NCBI RefSeq assembly: GCF_004916895.1
Contig: NZ_SNTZ01000008.1
Location: forward strand, 1-64,000
Origin: Flagellimonas alvinocaridis
GTDB lineage: Bacteria > Bacteroidota > Bacteroidia > Flavobacteriales > Flavobacteriaceae
Length of the DNA stretch: 64,000 nt
Direction of reading: 5' to 3'
Each line of letters starts with the position of its first letter. The stretch's first letter is position 1. Positions 52,332 through 61,057 of the stretch are shown piece by piece. The notes below the pieces were generated by a model. The model was not told the DNA's origin and did no database searches. It saw only the letters and a program-made list of their open reading frames with translations. A program made the position numbers and the translations under genes.

Positions 52332-53201
52332 CTAAATCTGGATGTGACACAGGGATTGCATTTCTTTGATAATCCTGCTCTTCCTCCCATTGGAAATCCC
52401 CAAATGGTCCAAATAAAAGCTATCTTCCAGCAATTGCTTGCACAACACAACATCCCTGTTCAACAAGAACTGTTTTTCTTTTGCGGACAGCAAGGTGGAG
52501 ACCGTGATGGGATATAACCTTAGCCTGTCTATCCTATCCTTCAGTCCATTCCCAGAGGGATGGTCCCAACTCAACAGGTTCAATCCAGCACACTGACCAT
52601 ATTGGAGCGCATCTGTGGTGAAACGGGTGTTGGTGACCACCCATCCTGCGGTCTTTTCATACTCCTTTTCCTTTTCCGATTCAAGCGGTCCTTTGACATC
52701 ATGGTATCTGGAAGCAATATACAGCGGCACCTTTACATTGCACTTGAGGCCATCCTCACCATGAAACTTACATTCAATAATGTTCAAGATCCCATCTTTA
52801 CGAGCCAACACATCTATTTCGTGGGACACACAGGTACCCTGTACCATCTGCCCCACTTGGGTGGTGTATCCCGAATAGTACAAAATGCCACTTATAAACC
52901 GTTCAAAGGGAAATCCCGTGGGACCCAGCTCATAAATGGCCTTCTTCAATTTATATTTTGAAGCACAGACCGATTTAGCCTTTTTGAGCATGGCAAATGC
53001 CCTGTTGTAGATTTCCTTGGTGGAAATCCCTGGATAGAGTTCATCCATGACCACACTGACGATTTTTTTCACCAAGGCATCGTCCGCTCCACTGGTTTTT
53101 AGTGAATTTTCCAGCTTTGTAACGGAAAACTTGGTCTTCTCCCCTGTGGATTTTATAATATCGAACTCCTGTTTTTGCATACTCTTTTTGATATGGGACA
53201 A
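52332..53201 (-). CDS. ATP-cone domain fused to a PD-(D/E)xK nuclease-like domain
   Basis: 289 residues. The N-terminal ATP-cone (about 10-95; IIKSTGEKTKFSVTKLENSLKTSGADDALV) is followed by a restriction-endonuclease-like core with GTCVSHEIDVLARKDGILNI and IECKFHGE, giving the Asp and Glu-x-Lys of the PD-(D/E)xK fold, and a helical C-terminus. ATP or dATP binding to the cone may control cleavage. It is the upstream gene of a tight pair with the beta-CASP hydrolase. The usual start could also be Met8. Confidence 0.85.
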   Translation of the reverse strand: MSHIKKSMQKQEFDIIKSTGEKTKFSVTKLENSLKTSGADDALVKKIVSVVMDELYPGISTKEIYNRAFAMLKKAKSVCASKYKLKKAIYELGPTGFPFERFISGILYYSGYTTQVGQMVQGTCVSHEIDVLARKDGILNIIECKFHGEDGLKCNVKVPLYIASRYHDVKGPLESEKEKEYEKTAGWVVTNTRFTTDALQYGQCAGLNLLSWDHPSGNGLKDRIDRLRLYPITVSTLLSAKEKQFLLNRDVVLCKQLLEDSFYLDHLGISNGRKSRIIKEMQSLCHIQI

Positions 53202-53260
53202 GCTTCCATAAATATCTTGAAAATATCCGTATCCGTCAATGCAATTGGAGTCTAATTCCG

Positions 53261-54013
53261 TTACGAATTGGGCATCAATTTTTGGATCAGCTCCTCTTTC
53301 CGTCTTACAGCGACTTCAACCTTGGTTCCATCGGATAAGACCACATACCCACCCTTGCCCTTGATATAATTGTCCACAAAGGAAAGGTTCACCAAATGGG
53401 ACTTGTGGGTCCTGAAAAATGCATCCGTATCCAACAGCCCCTCAAAATGTTTCAGGGTCCTTGCGGCAGTTATCCGTTTGTTCGAGGTGGTATATATATG
53501 GGTATAATTGCCGTCTGACTGCAACCTGATGATGTCTTTCACATCTACCATGGCGAACCCATCCATGGTGGGCACCGCTATTCTTTTGGATGTTCCGGCA
53601 CCGTCTTTGAAGTTATGGAAGAGCACATCGATTTTCTGGGAAGTCTCCTTTAATTTTTTGGCCTGCTGTACCCTATTGACAGCTTCTTTCAAATCATCCT
53701 TGTCTATAGGTTTTAACAGATAATCTAATGCTGAAAATTTAAACGCTTGCAGGGCATAGCTATCGAAGGACGTAGTGAATATGAGTTTAAAATCCATGGT
53801 GTCCAACTGGGAAAGTAGATCAAACCCGGTCACATCTCCCAAATGCACATCCAGAAACAGGATGTCCGGCCCAAAGTTCCCTATCTGCTGTTTGGCCTCC
53901 TCCAACGTTTTGCAACATGATACGATCTGGATTTCCTCCTTGTGTTCCTGCAAGAGTTCTTCCAAACGGTTGATGCAATGTTGTTCGTCGTCAACGATAA
54001 TAGCCTTTAGCAT
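53261..54013 (-). CDS. LytTR-family response regulator
   Basis: 250 residues. The receiver domain has DDE at 8-10, the phospho-accepting Asp55 in ILFLDVHLG and Lys in YLLKPID; the LytTR DNA-binding domain (about 148-250) has MVDVKDIIRLQSDGNYTHIY and FFRTHKSHLVNLSFV. It starts 6 bp after its histidine kinase. The divergent operon at 56006 is a plausible target. Confidence 0.95.
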   Translation of the reverse strand: MLKAIIVDDEQHCINRLEELLQEHKEEIQIVSCCKTLEEAKQQIGNFGPDILFLDVHLGDVTGFDLLSQLDTMDFKLIFTTSFDSYALQAFKFSALDYLLKPIDKDDLKEAVNRVQQAKKLKETSQKIDVLFHNFKDGAGTSKRIAVPTMDGFAMVDVKDIIRLQSDGNYTHIYTTSNKRITAARTLKHFEGLLDTDAFFRTHKSHLVNLSFVDNYIKGKGGYVVLSDGTKVEVAVRRKEELIQKLMPNS

Positions 54014-54019
54014 ACTTTT

Positions 54020-55816
54020 TTAAAATTGAAGTTCCAAGGGCAGTTTCAGCTCTACCCGAAGTCCCATTTCCTTATCGATCATGGCAATGGAACCCTTGGT
54101 GTTTTTAAGATGGTTGATAATATCGATACGGTTCTTGGTAATCTTCACCCCCAAAGAACTTTTATGCTCCTCTTGGGGCACCTTCTTGGAACGCCCTACT
54201 CCATTGTCCTCCACTACGCATAACAACATATCCCCCTCATTCTTGATGGTAATGTCAATGGTTCCGTCCGTGGTTCGCTTGGCAATCCCATGCCAAATAC
54301 TGTTTTCCACAAAAGGCTGCAAAATCATTGGGGGCACCAAGGTATTGTCCGGGTCAATGCTTTCATCCACCACAATGCTGTAATGAAGCTTGTTCTCCAA
54401 TCGGAGGGACTCCAACTGCATGTACAGCTCCATCAATTCCAAATCTTCTTCAAGGCTGATCCATTTTTTCTCTGAATTCTCCAGAATGGAACGGGTGAGC
54501 TTGGCAAATTTTACCAGATAGTCATCGGCCTGCTTCACATCCTTTTTTGAAATGAAATCACTTATGGAATTCAACGAATTGAAAATAAAATGCGGGTTCA
54601 TTTGGCTCCTTAGGGCCTTTAGTTCCGTTTCGGCCACTTTTGCATTGAATTCCGCCACCTTCTTTTTCTCAAGGGCATCCCGTCTTCGCTTGTAGACAAA
54701 ATAACCGGCAACAGAAATCAATGCCAAGACCACAGCACCCGCTAAATACCCGTTTTTCACCAGTTGTTGGCGCTTGATTTCCTCATCCGCAACTGCTTGC
54801 TGCCTTTCCATCTGAAACTGCATTTCCTTACGGGTCAATTCCATTTTCTTTTCCTCACTCAATACACTATCCTGTAACCGGACATGGTTTTTATAAGCCT
54901 CCAGGGCCTCTGTCATTTTCCCATCGTGTTCATAGATTTCGCTGAGTACCTTCCACGAATCGGCCTGCCATTCCACCGCCTCAATTTCCTGTGACAATTC
55001 CAACGCTTTCTGTCCTACCTCACTGGCCGCATCATAATTTCCCACGAGTATGTTCACTATCCCAATACTGTTCAAGGCAGACGCCTCAATATATTTATTG
55101 CCAATCGTATGGGCCAGGACAGCTGCATCTTGATAATGCTCCAATGCCTTTGGGTACTGTTCCAATTTTTTATACGCCAAGGCCAAATTATTGGTAATGG
55201 CGGCTACAAAAAGTTCATTCCCTTCCTCTTTGGCCAATGCCAAGGCTTTTTCCAGATAAGCCACTCCTTCGGTGTATCGTTCCGTATCGTTATAGACGAT
55301 GGCAATGTTGGAAAGTCCTTTGATCTGTTCATTGATATTCCCCGTGGATTCCGCAAAGGCAAGATAGCTTTCATAGTTTTCCAAGGCCTTGTCATACTGT
55401 TTCAAATCGGCATAAATGTTCCCAATATTGCTTATCAAGGTCGACTCCAACTCCTTGTCCTGCATAGCGTGACTCAACTGTAAAGCGCTTTGATAGGCAT
55501 CCAAGGCATTGAGTTCATCGGCCATGACATAGTGCAGATGTCCTTTTTGACGAAGCGCCAAGGCTTCTCCTTTGGTCCAATCCAGTGTCTTGGATATACT
55601 TATGGCCTCCTCCACATAGGGAAAAGCTCCTTGTGGTTCGGAATAGGTCATGCTCCCTGCAATTTTGACGAGCAAATTAGCCCTGACAGAATCTTTGGCG
55701 GTATGGGAAGCCAATTCCTGTTGTAACGAATCCGCCGGATTTCCTTGGGAAATTCCCCAAAGGGGAAGAAAACAAATCAAAAAAAGGGTAATGGCTCTTT
55801 TGAAGGGTACTGGCAT
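54020..55816 (-). CDS. TPR-containing LytS-type sensor histidine kinase
   Basis: 598 residues from MPVPFKRAITLFLICFLPLWG, a Sec signal peptide; the longer frame to 55921 adds 35 residues that would block it. A periplasmic array of TPR repeats (about 80-310, such as ISNIGNIYADLKQYDKALENY) leads through a coiled coil to one membrane helix (about 357-374). The His_kinase domain follows with phospho-accepting His409 in LRSQMNPHFIFNSLNSIS, and a GHKL ATPase domain with PPMILQPFVENSIWHG and VEDNGVG. It pairs with the LytTR regulator downstream. Confidence 0.95.
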   Translation of the reverse strand: MPVPFKRAITLFLICFLPLWGISQGNPADSLQQELASHTAKDSVRANLLVKIAGSMTYSEPQGAFPYVEEAISISKTLDWTKGEALALRQKGHLHYVMADELNALDAYQSALQLSHAMQDKELESTLISNIGNIYADLKQYDKALENYESYLAFAESTGNINEQIKGLSNIAIVYNDTERYTEGVAYLEKALALAKEEGNELFVAAITNNLALAYKKLEQYPKALEHYQDAAVLAHTIGNKYIEASALNSIGIVNILVGNYDAASEVGQKALELSQEIEAVEWQADSWKVLSEIYEHDGKMTEALEAYKNHVRLQDSVLSEEKKMELTRKEMQFQMERQQAVADEEIKRQQLVKNGYLAGAVVLALISVAGYFVYKRRRDALEKKKVAEFNAKVAETELKALRSQMNPHFIFNSLNSISDFISKKDVKQADDYLVKFAKLTRSILENSEKKWISLEEDLELMELYMQLESLRLENKLHYSIVVDESIDPDNTLVPPMILQPFVENSIWHGIAKRTTDGTIDITIKNEGDMLLCVVEDNGVGRSKKVPQEEHKSSLGVKITKNRIDIINHLKNTKGSIAMIDKEMGLRVELKLPLELQF

Positions 55817-56005
55817 GTTTGGAAATTGGTGTAGTTCCAAATTTAATGGTTTTGCCCCATTATACCGCTTTAGTTTCACCACAATACGAATATTGCACAA
55901 ACCACAACGGTAATCCAACAATATATAACGATAACTAAATGGTCATGGTGTATCGTTCAGGAATCCCATAGTTTAGAGGTTCATCAAGACCAAATCCTTG
56001 TTACA

Positions 56006-56545
56006 ATGCTTAAAACACCTCTATTCTCCCTTTTTTTTCTATCGATTACCCTTTTTTTCAATTGTGCTTCGGATGATGGAAATACAACCGAAAACATAGC
56101 AACCGAAAAAGCAAGCGGAAGCATTCAATTGTCCGGTGAAGAAACCTCGGAATTTGGAAATTCCCTTACCGTGGCCAACATAGCCGTGGCCCAAGTGGGA
56201 CTCACGGGAACAGATAAATCCGTGATATTGCTCTCCGAAAACATCCGGGTGGAAAACAACGAATTGGTCTACACCAATGACCAAAATGGCTTTGTAATCG
56301 TTGCTGCGGATTTTTCAACCGGGGGATCCCCGGATATTGAAAAGACCATCTCCATGACCATCGTGAAGAATGGTGAAGAATTCCGGCATGCCTGCTCATC
56401 ACCCTACCAAGGCTTTTTTACCGCCTGTGGCGATGGATACAGTGTTGACTTCAATGCAAAGAAAGTTGTTTTTAATGGCACTACCGTAATCAACGCGGAC
56501 AGCGATTTGGTTTTGACCATGGATGGTGTCGTTATGTGGGAATAA
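56006..56545 (+). CDS. Small lipoprotein of unknown function, first gene of the paralogue operon
   Basis: 179 residues. The signal ends in the lipobox FFNC (Cys20), followed by a Ser/Asp/Thr-rich tether. The mature part is beta-rich, with two Cys (in EFRHACSS and FFTACGDG) that could form a disulfide. No family is recognised. It is divergent from the two-component system and 9 bp ahead of the first of four paralogues, so it is likely a part of the same envelope system. Confidence 0.75.
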   Translation: MLKTPLFSLFFLSITLFFNCASDDGNTTENIATEKASGSIQLSGEETSEFGNSLTVANIAVAQVGLTGTDKSVILLSENIRVENNELVYTNDQNGFVIVAADFSTGGSPDIEKTISMTIVKNGEEFRHACSSPYQGFFTACGDGYSVDFNAKKVVFNGTTVINADSDLVLTMDGVVMWE

Positions 56546-56554
56546 CTGCTCAAC

Positions 56555-57568
56555 ATGAAAAAACTATCACTAAAATACTACCTCTGGGCCATCGCTTTTG
56601 TATTCGCCGTACATGTCCATGCACAGCAAGAATCGAATGGTTTATTGGTTTTTGACCCGCCATCGGACCAATTTATCCCCATTGTGCTGCAGTCCCATAA
56701 AGGATTGCCAAGATTTGGCGCAAGGGACAACTACAAAATCCAAAACAACACAGGGAAAACTCCCGGGCGAACCGTAAGACCGGTACGGGGCTCCTACGAT
56801 ACCGAAAAAAGCAAGGAGGTTGGTTTAGGCTACAGAAACTTCTCCCTCCTCCTGGGGCTCAAGTATAGGACACCCTTTATGGGTGATCTTGATCGGGAAC
56901 GTTTGACCACAATTTCGGGAAATATGTCGCAAGAGCAACGCAACTCGGCCTACCTGCAAAACTATCTTCGTAACCAAATAGCGCAGAGCATGGGTACGGG
57001 TCCGGTTTGCGAAAATGCCAATCGTGGGGCCAACGAGTTTGAACGAATCCGGAATTATAAGGCTTTTATAGAGCAATGCTTAGATCCCTTGGTGCAATGG
57101 AGCCAAAGTTTCTTCAAAAATGAGAAAATGGTGGGCTATCACGTTTCCACCCTGCATGTGGGCAACAACTACGATTTTGACCAAAAGGGGTATTGGTTGG
57201 TACATCCGCTCCAATTGAATGATGTTTTTTTCCTAAAACCCAGTGGTATCCATTCGATGACCTTCCTGCCGTCAGCCTCCTTTGAAACCGAACTGATGAA
57301 AAAAACCAGCTCAAAAAACCATGTGGACTTCTTCCTTCAAATGGATGAAGGGACTGCAGAGCGATTAATGAAAGAAGGCATTAGCAAACTGTACTTGGTA
57401 AAGAAAATAAAGATGGTGTACTCGGGCAAGCCCTTATCCCGACCAAATGATCGCCTCGAATTCAATTACTCCCATGTGAACAAGGAAATGGATGTGTATC
57501 TGGATGAAGCCCTGACCCAACACTTCACCACCTTGTCCATGGACAACCTTATTTTAAAAACGCCTTAG
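56555..57568 (+). CDS. Secreted protein of unknown function, paralogue 1 of 4
   Basis: 337 residues with a signal peptide ending HVHAQ. Motifs shared with the next three genes, in order: FIPIVLQSHKGLPRFGARD, GANEFERIRNYKAFIEQCLD followed by PLVQWSQSFF, YDFDQKGYWLVHP, and a C-terminal VYLDEALTQHF. It lacks the FLKKLK amphipathic start seen in paralogues 3 and 4. No known domain is recognised. It follows the lipoprotein gene by 9 bp. Confidence 0.78.
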   Translation: MKKLSLKYYLWAIAFVFAVHVHAQQESNGLLVFDPPSDQFIPIVLQSHKGLPRFGARDNYKIQNNTGKTPGRTVRPVRGSYDTEKSKEVGLGYRNFSLLLGLKYRTPFMGDLDRERLTTISGNMSQEQRNSAYLQNYLRNQIAQSMGTGPVCENANRGANEFERIRNYKAFIEQCLDPLVQWSQSFFKNEKMVGYHVSTLHVGNNYDFDQKGYWLVHPLQLNDVFFLKPSGIHSMTFLPSASFETELMKKTSSKNHVDFFLQMDEGTAERLMKEGISKLYLVKKIKMVYSGKPLSRPNDRLEFNYSHVNKEMDVYLDEALTQHFTTLSMDNLILKTP

Positions 57569-57571
57569 CAA

Positions 57572-58600
57572 ATGAAAAAAATCCTATATGTGCTTCTGAC
57601 CTTGGCCGTATTGCCCAGCTTAAAATCTCAAGAGGAGAAGGTCTTTACATCGCCATCGCCCAATTTTATATCCCTTTCATTGCAGACCCATAACAACAAG
57701 CTTCGCTTTGGGATACAGGACGAGTATTTTGTAAAAGCCGATGGTACCTATGTAAGTTCCAAAGCTGAAAATTACTTTGAGGTGGACAAAAAATCCAGCC
57801 ACAACCGGGCCAGTAGACACGCTTTGCTGGAACTTTTGAAAATCCGTTTTAAAGCGGACATGTTCAGTGCCATGGATCGTAATCTTTTTACGGAACGCAC
57901 CCAATCCATGTTTGAAAAGGATTTGAAATCCTACACGGCCCAACAACATGTGCTGGCCTTGGCCAATGCCCTATCCTCGAAGAGTGAATTAAAACGGTTT
58001 TTCTGCAATGAAAAAGAAGAAGATTGTGCTTCCATCTTTAAAGAAGATGGGTACTACAACGAACCGAGGAACATCCGCTCCTGGGGTGGTCGGGGAGCTT
58101 CCGAGTTTCAGCAGTTAAGGGCCTACACGGCTTTTGTGAACGAACTGTTACCAAAATTGGAAAAATGGGGCAACTCACTATACCCCAACAACACCATTGA
58201 CGGGTATTATGTGGCAAAGACCCAGCTTGGCACCTACAGCTTTAAGGATGGCGGATATTGGTTACACACCCACCAAATGCACCAAAACGATTTTTTATTG
58301 CGATGGTGGGAGCTACAACCCTCCAATTCCGCAGAGCGAAAACTGGTGCATCCCAACGGCTCATCAATCTTGCTTAAAATGTCACCGGAAAAAGCCGAGG
58401 CCTTTTCGGAAAACCATCAAACCATATTTCTGGTGCTTGACATCACTGCATTTATCAACGGATTGGAAAACTATAGGGCGGACCAATTGAAAACCACATT
58501 TACCTTGAACAGCCCCACGATCATGATCTATTCCGATGACAGTCTCACCCAAAAAGTAGGTGAAATCGATATCAACACCATGGTATCCAAAACCAGATAA
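57572..58600 (+). CDS. Secreted protein of unknown function, paralogue 2 of 4
   Basis: 342 residues with a short signal peptide ending LKSQ. Family motifs: FISLSLQTHNNKLRFGIQDE, then GASEFQQLRAYTAFVNELLP, YSFKDGGYWLHTH, MSPEKAEAF and the C-terminal IYSDDSLTQKVGEIDINTM. A Cys pair (FFCNEKEEDCA) is shared in spirit with the FCDPEAKSPC of paralogue 3. It starts 3 bp after the previous stop, so it is translationally close-coupled. Confidence 0.78.
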   Translation: MKKILYVLLTLAVLPSLKSQEEKVFTSPSPNFISLSLQTHNNKLRFGIQDEYFVKADGTYVSSKAENYFEVDKKSSHNRASRHALLELLKIRFKADMFSAMDRNLFTERTQSMFEKDLKSYTAQQHVLALANALSSKSELKRFFCNEKEEDCASIFKEDGYYNEPRNIRSWGGRGASEFQQLRAYTAFVNELLPKLEKWGNSLYPNNTIDGYYVAKTQLGTYSFKDGGYWLHTHQMHQNDFLLRWWELQPSNSAERKLVHPNGSSILLKMSPEKAEAFSENHQTIFLVLDITAFINGLENYRADQLKTTFTLNSPTIMIYSDDSLTQKVGEIDINTMVSKTR

Positions 58601-58611
58601 TCCAAAAAAGC

Positions 58612-59808
58612 ATGAAAAAGATGAACATCAAAATACACTATATCCTGTTCGTTATCCTGTTGGGGATGGCTGCCCCTACCCATGTGCAGGGACAGTTCCT
58701 GAAAAAATTAAAGAAAAGTGTTGAGGAAAAGATTGCCCAAAAAGCGGACGAAAAGACCGATGAGATCCTAAATGGCACAAACGGGAATACCTCCTCAACC
58801 AAAAAAGAAACGGAAAAGTCCACCAATACCCAAAGTGAAACAAAGACACCGTCATCGGTACCCAATCAAAAGAAAACCTCCACAACCTATCCTGTTGGCA
58901 CGGAAGGTTCCGTAATCACCTATACATCGCCCAGTTCGGATTTTATTGATATCACCATACAGTCCCATAAGGGACTTCCTAGGTATGGTGCGCTTTATTT
59001 TGTGCGGGGGACTACAAAGCCTACCGACAACAAAGCGTATGAAAAACTCATGGAACTCCAATTTTTAAAGGAAACCTATGCGGATATCAATCGCTCCAAA
59101 TTGACAAAGTCCAACTCTTCCCAACAAGAAAAGGGGCAGGAATTCAAAAATTCCGAGTTTGCCCAACACCATTTACTACAACTTGCCGGATATGTTTCTT
59201 CGGATAAGGTGCTCATGGAATATTTTTGCGACCCAGAGGCAAAATCGCCATGCAATTTCTATACTCCTGCCGGGGAAAGAAAACACGTAGCCTATTGGGG
59301 CGGGGCCGGAAAAAATGAATTTGCCCAAAACCGTAGCTATACAAGTTTCGTCAAGAACTATTTGGAGCCTTTACAAGAATGGAGCCGAACGTTTTATGCC
59401 AACGGCAGTGAAACGGTCTATTATGTGAACAGGGCACTCGTTTCGGAGAAATACGATTTTAAAAACAAGGGGTACTGGATAAACAACATTTTCTCCTTGG
59501 TGGGTAGCAGTTTTATGCTCCACCATTCCGAGTTTTTACCCTTCACTGAAAATGAAAAGACATTGGCCAACAACGCCAAGAAACACTTTGTACCCATTGA
59601 TCCTTCCATGGCGAAGACCTTGAACCTTCAACAACGGTCCCCTGTATTTGCCGTTCTTAAAGTAAAGGTATCCCCAAAGCTCAGCAATCCAACCCATGTG
59701 GCTTGGGAGTATGAACTGGAAGATTCGATCATTGAAATTTATCGTGATGTGGCCCTTACCAATAAAATGGGGGAAATCGACCTAAAGACATTGCAATCCA
59801 AATACTAG
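58612..59808 (+). CDS. Secreted protein of unknown function, paralogue 3 of 4
   Basis: 398 residues. After the signal peptide (ends HVQGQ) comes an amphipathic basic segment FLKKLKKSVEEKIAQKADEK and a Ser/Thr/Lys-rich linker, then the family domain: IDITIQSHKGLPRYGALYF, GKNEFAQNRSYTSFVKNYLE, YDFKNKGYWINN and IEIYRDVALTNKMGEIDLKT. The FLKKLK segment is found before linker regions in many Bacteroidota envelope proteins. It lies 11 bp after the previous gene. Confidence 0.78.
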   Translation: MKKMNIKIHYILFVILLGMAAPTHVQGQFLKKLKKSVEEKIAQKADEKTDEILNGTNGNTSSTKKETEKSTNTQSETKTPSSVPNQKKTSTTYPVGTEGSVITYTSPSSDFIDITIQSHKGLPRYGALYFVRGTTKPTDNKAYEKLMELQFLKETYADINRSKLTKSNSSQQEKGQEFKNSEFAQHHLLQLAGYVSSDKVLMEYFCDPEAKSPCNFYTPAGERKHVAYWGGAGKNEFAQNRSYTSFVKNYLEPLQEWSRTFYANGSETVYYVNRALVSEKYDFKNKGYWINNIFSLVGSSFMLHHSEFLPFTENEKTLANNAKKHFVPIDPSMAKTLNLQQRSPVFAVLKVKVSPKLSNPTHVAWEYELEDSIIEIYRDVALTNKMGEIDLKTLQSKY

Positions 59809-59813
59809 AAACC

Positions 59814-61049
59814 ATGCGAACCACATATATTTTTCTTGTAATAATTCTCTGTTTCTTTTCCCAGACCACGGATGCAAATGCCCAATTTTTAAAAAAATTG
59901 AAGCAAAAAGCCGAAGAAAAACTATTGAAAAAGGCCGATGAGCAAGTGGATGCTGTTTTTGAGGGCACAGATCCACAACCCGAAAAACCCAAGAAAGAAA
60001 AAAGTCCTACAACTGGAAAAGAACACTCCCAACCACAAAAGAAACAGGAAAAACAGACATCTCCTTCTCCTGACATTTCTGAATTTATGGTATTGCCGTC
60101 CCCAAACCCTGCATTCAAGGATATTGTCCTCCAAAAGCATAAAAATCTTCCCAGATTTGGGGCCATAGATTCTTATATGATGCGCGACAATCCAAAAAAA
60201 GTGGACCTTTCCAAAGAGGCAGCCGAGAAACGAAATTTGACTGGTTTGGGATATACGGGTTTTATACATCTGGCCCGAATCCATATTTTAAAGGACCATT
60301 TTAAAGTGATGGACAGAACTGCTCTTACCCAAAGAACCAAAGGAGCCATTGTGGAAGAGGAAGCCAAATCGAGCCTCGCCCAAAAAACCTTGTTGGAATT
60401 TGCATTCAGCATGGGGACCGATGCTTTGAAAAAAGAGTATTTTATGAACGATTGGAGTGGTGACGGTAAAAGCCCATTTGTTAGAAAATGGGGTGGACAC
60501 CAATCTGATGACTTCACTGAAAATGAGCGATACGTGTCTTTTGTTGAGAAATACTTGGATATCATCTTAAAATGGAGCGAAGACTTTTTTGCTGATGGCA
60601 CCCATGATTTCCAACTCGTGTACGCCATTAAATTTCAAGGTCAATATGATTTTGACCATGGAGGTTTTTGGTTACGACTTCCCATAAAGAGACCTCCTTT
60701 AGGGGTTTCAGCTTTGGAATACTTCAACACCTTTTCACCAGAAACAACGTATGGGAATCAATTCTATGGTAAAACGGAGCAAGTGGACTACATCAATGCC
60801 GAAGTACTCTTCAAAATGAATCCGGAAAAGGCTGAAGCCCTTATCAATGACAAAAGTGTTCTACTACAACTGACCATGAAGGTAAAGTCTGTTTTCAAGG
60901 ACTTTGATACCGCCAACCCTTTTGTTTACAGTCCTAACTTTACCTTTCATTTCTTGGACCCCGTGATGGAACTTTATGCAGACGCCCAACTGACCAGAAA
61001 ACTGGGTGAAATCCGTTTGGACCAACTGATCTACAAGGGACCCCAATAA
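59814..61049 (+). CDS. Secreted protein of unknown function, paralogue 4 of 4
   Basis: 411 residues. The signal peptide (ends ANAQ) is followed by FLKKLKQKAEEKLLKKADEQ, a Pro/Lys/Glu linker, and the family domain: FKDIVLQKHKNLPRFGAIDS, DDFTENERYVSFVEKYLD, YDFDHGGFWLRLP, MNPEKAEALINDK and the closing LYADAQLTRKLGEIRLDQL. It is the last gene of the operon and converges with the quinoprotein gene 8 bp away. Confidence 0.78.
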   Translation: MRTTYIFLVIILCFFSQTTDANAQFLKKLKQKAEEKLLKKADEQVDAVFEGTDPQPEKPKKEKSPTTGKEHSQPQKKQEKQTSPSPDISEFMVLPSPNPAFKDIVLQKHKNLPRFGAIDSYMMRDNPKKVDLSKEAAEKRNLTGLGYTGFIHLARIHILKDHFKVMDRTALTQRTKGAIVEEEAKSSLAQKTLLEFAFSMGTDALKKEYFMNDWSGDGKSPFVRKWGGHQSDDFTENERYVSFVEKYLDIILKWSEDFFADGTHDFQLVYAIKFQGQYDFDHGGFWLRLPIKRPPLGVSALEYFNTFSPETTYGNQFYGKTEQVDYINAEVLFKMNPEKAEALINDKSVLLQLTMKVKSVFKDFDTANPFVYSPNFTFHFLDPVMELYADAQLTRKLGEIRLDQLIYKGPQ

Positions 61050-61057
61050 AAACCATC

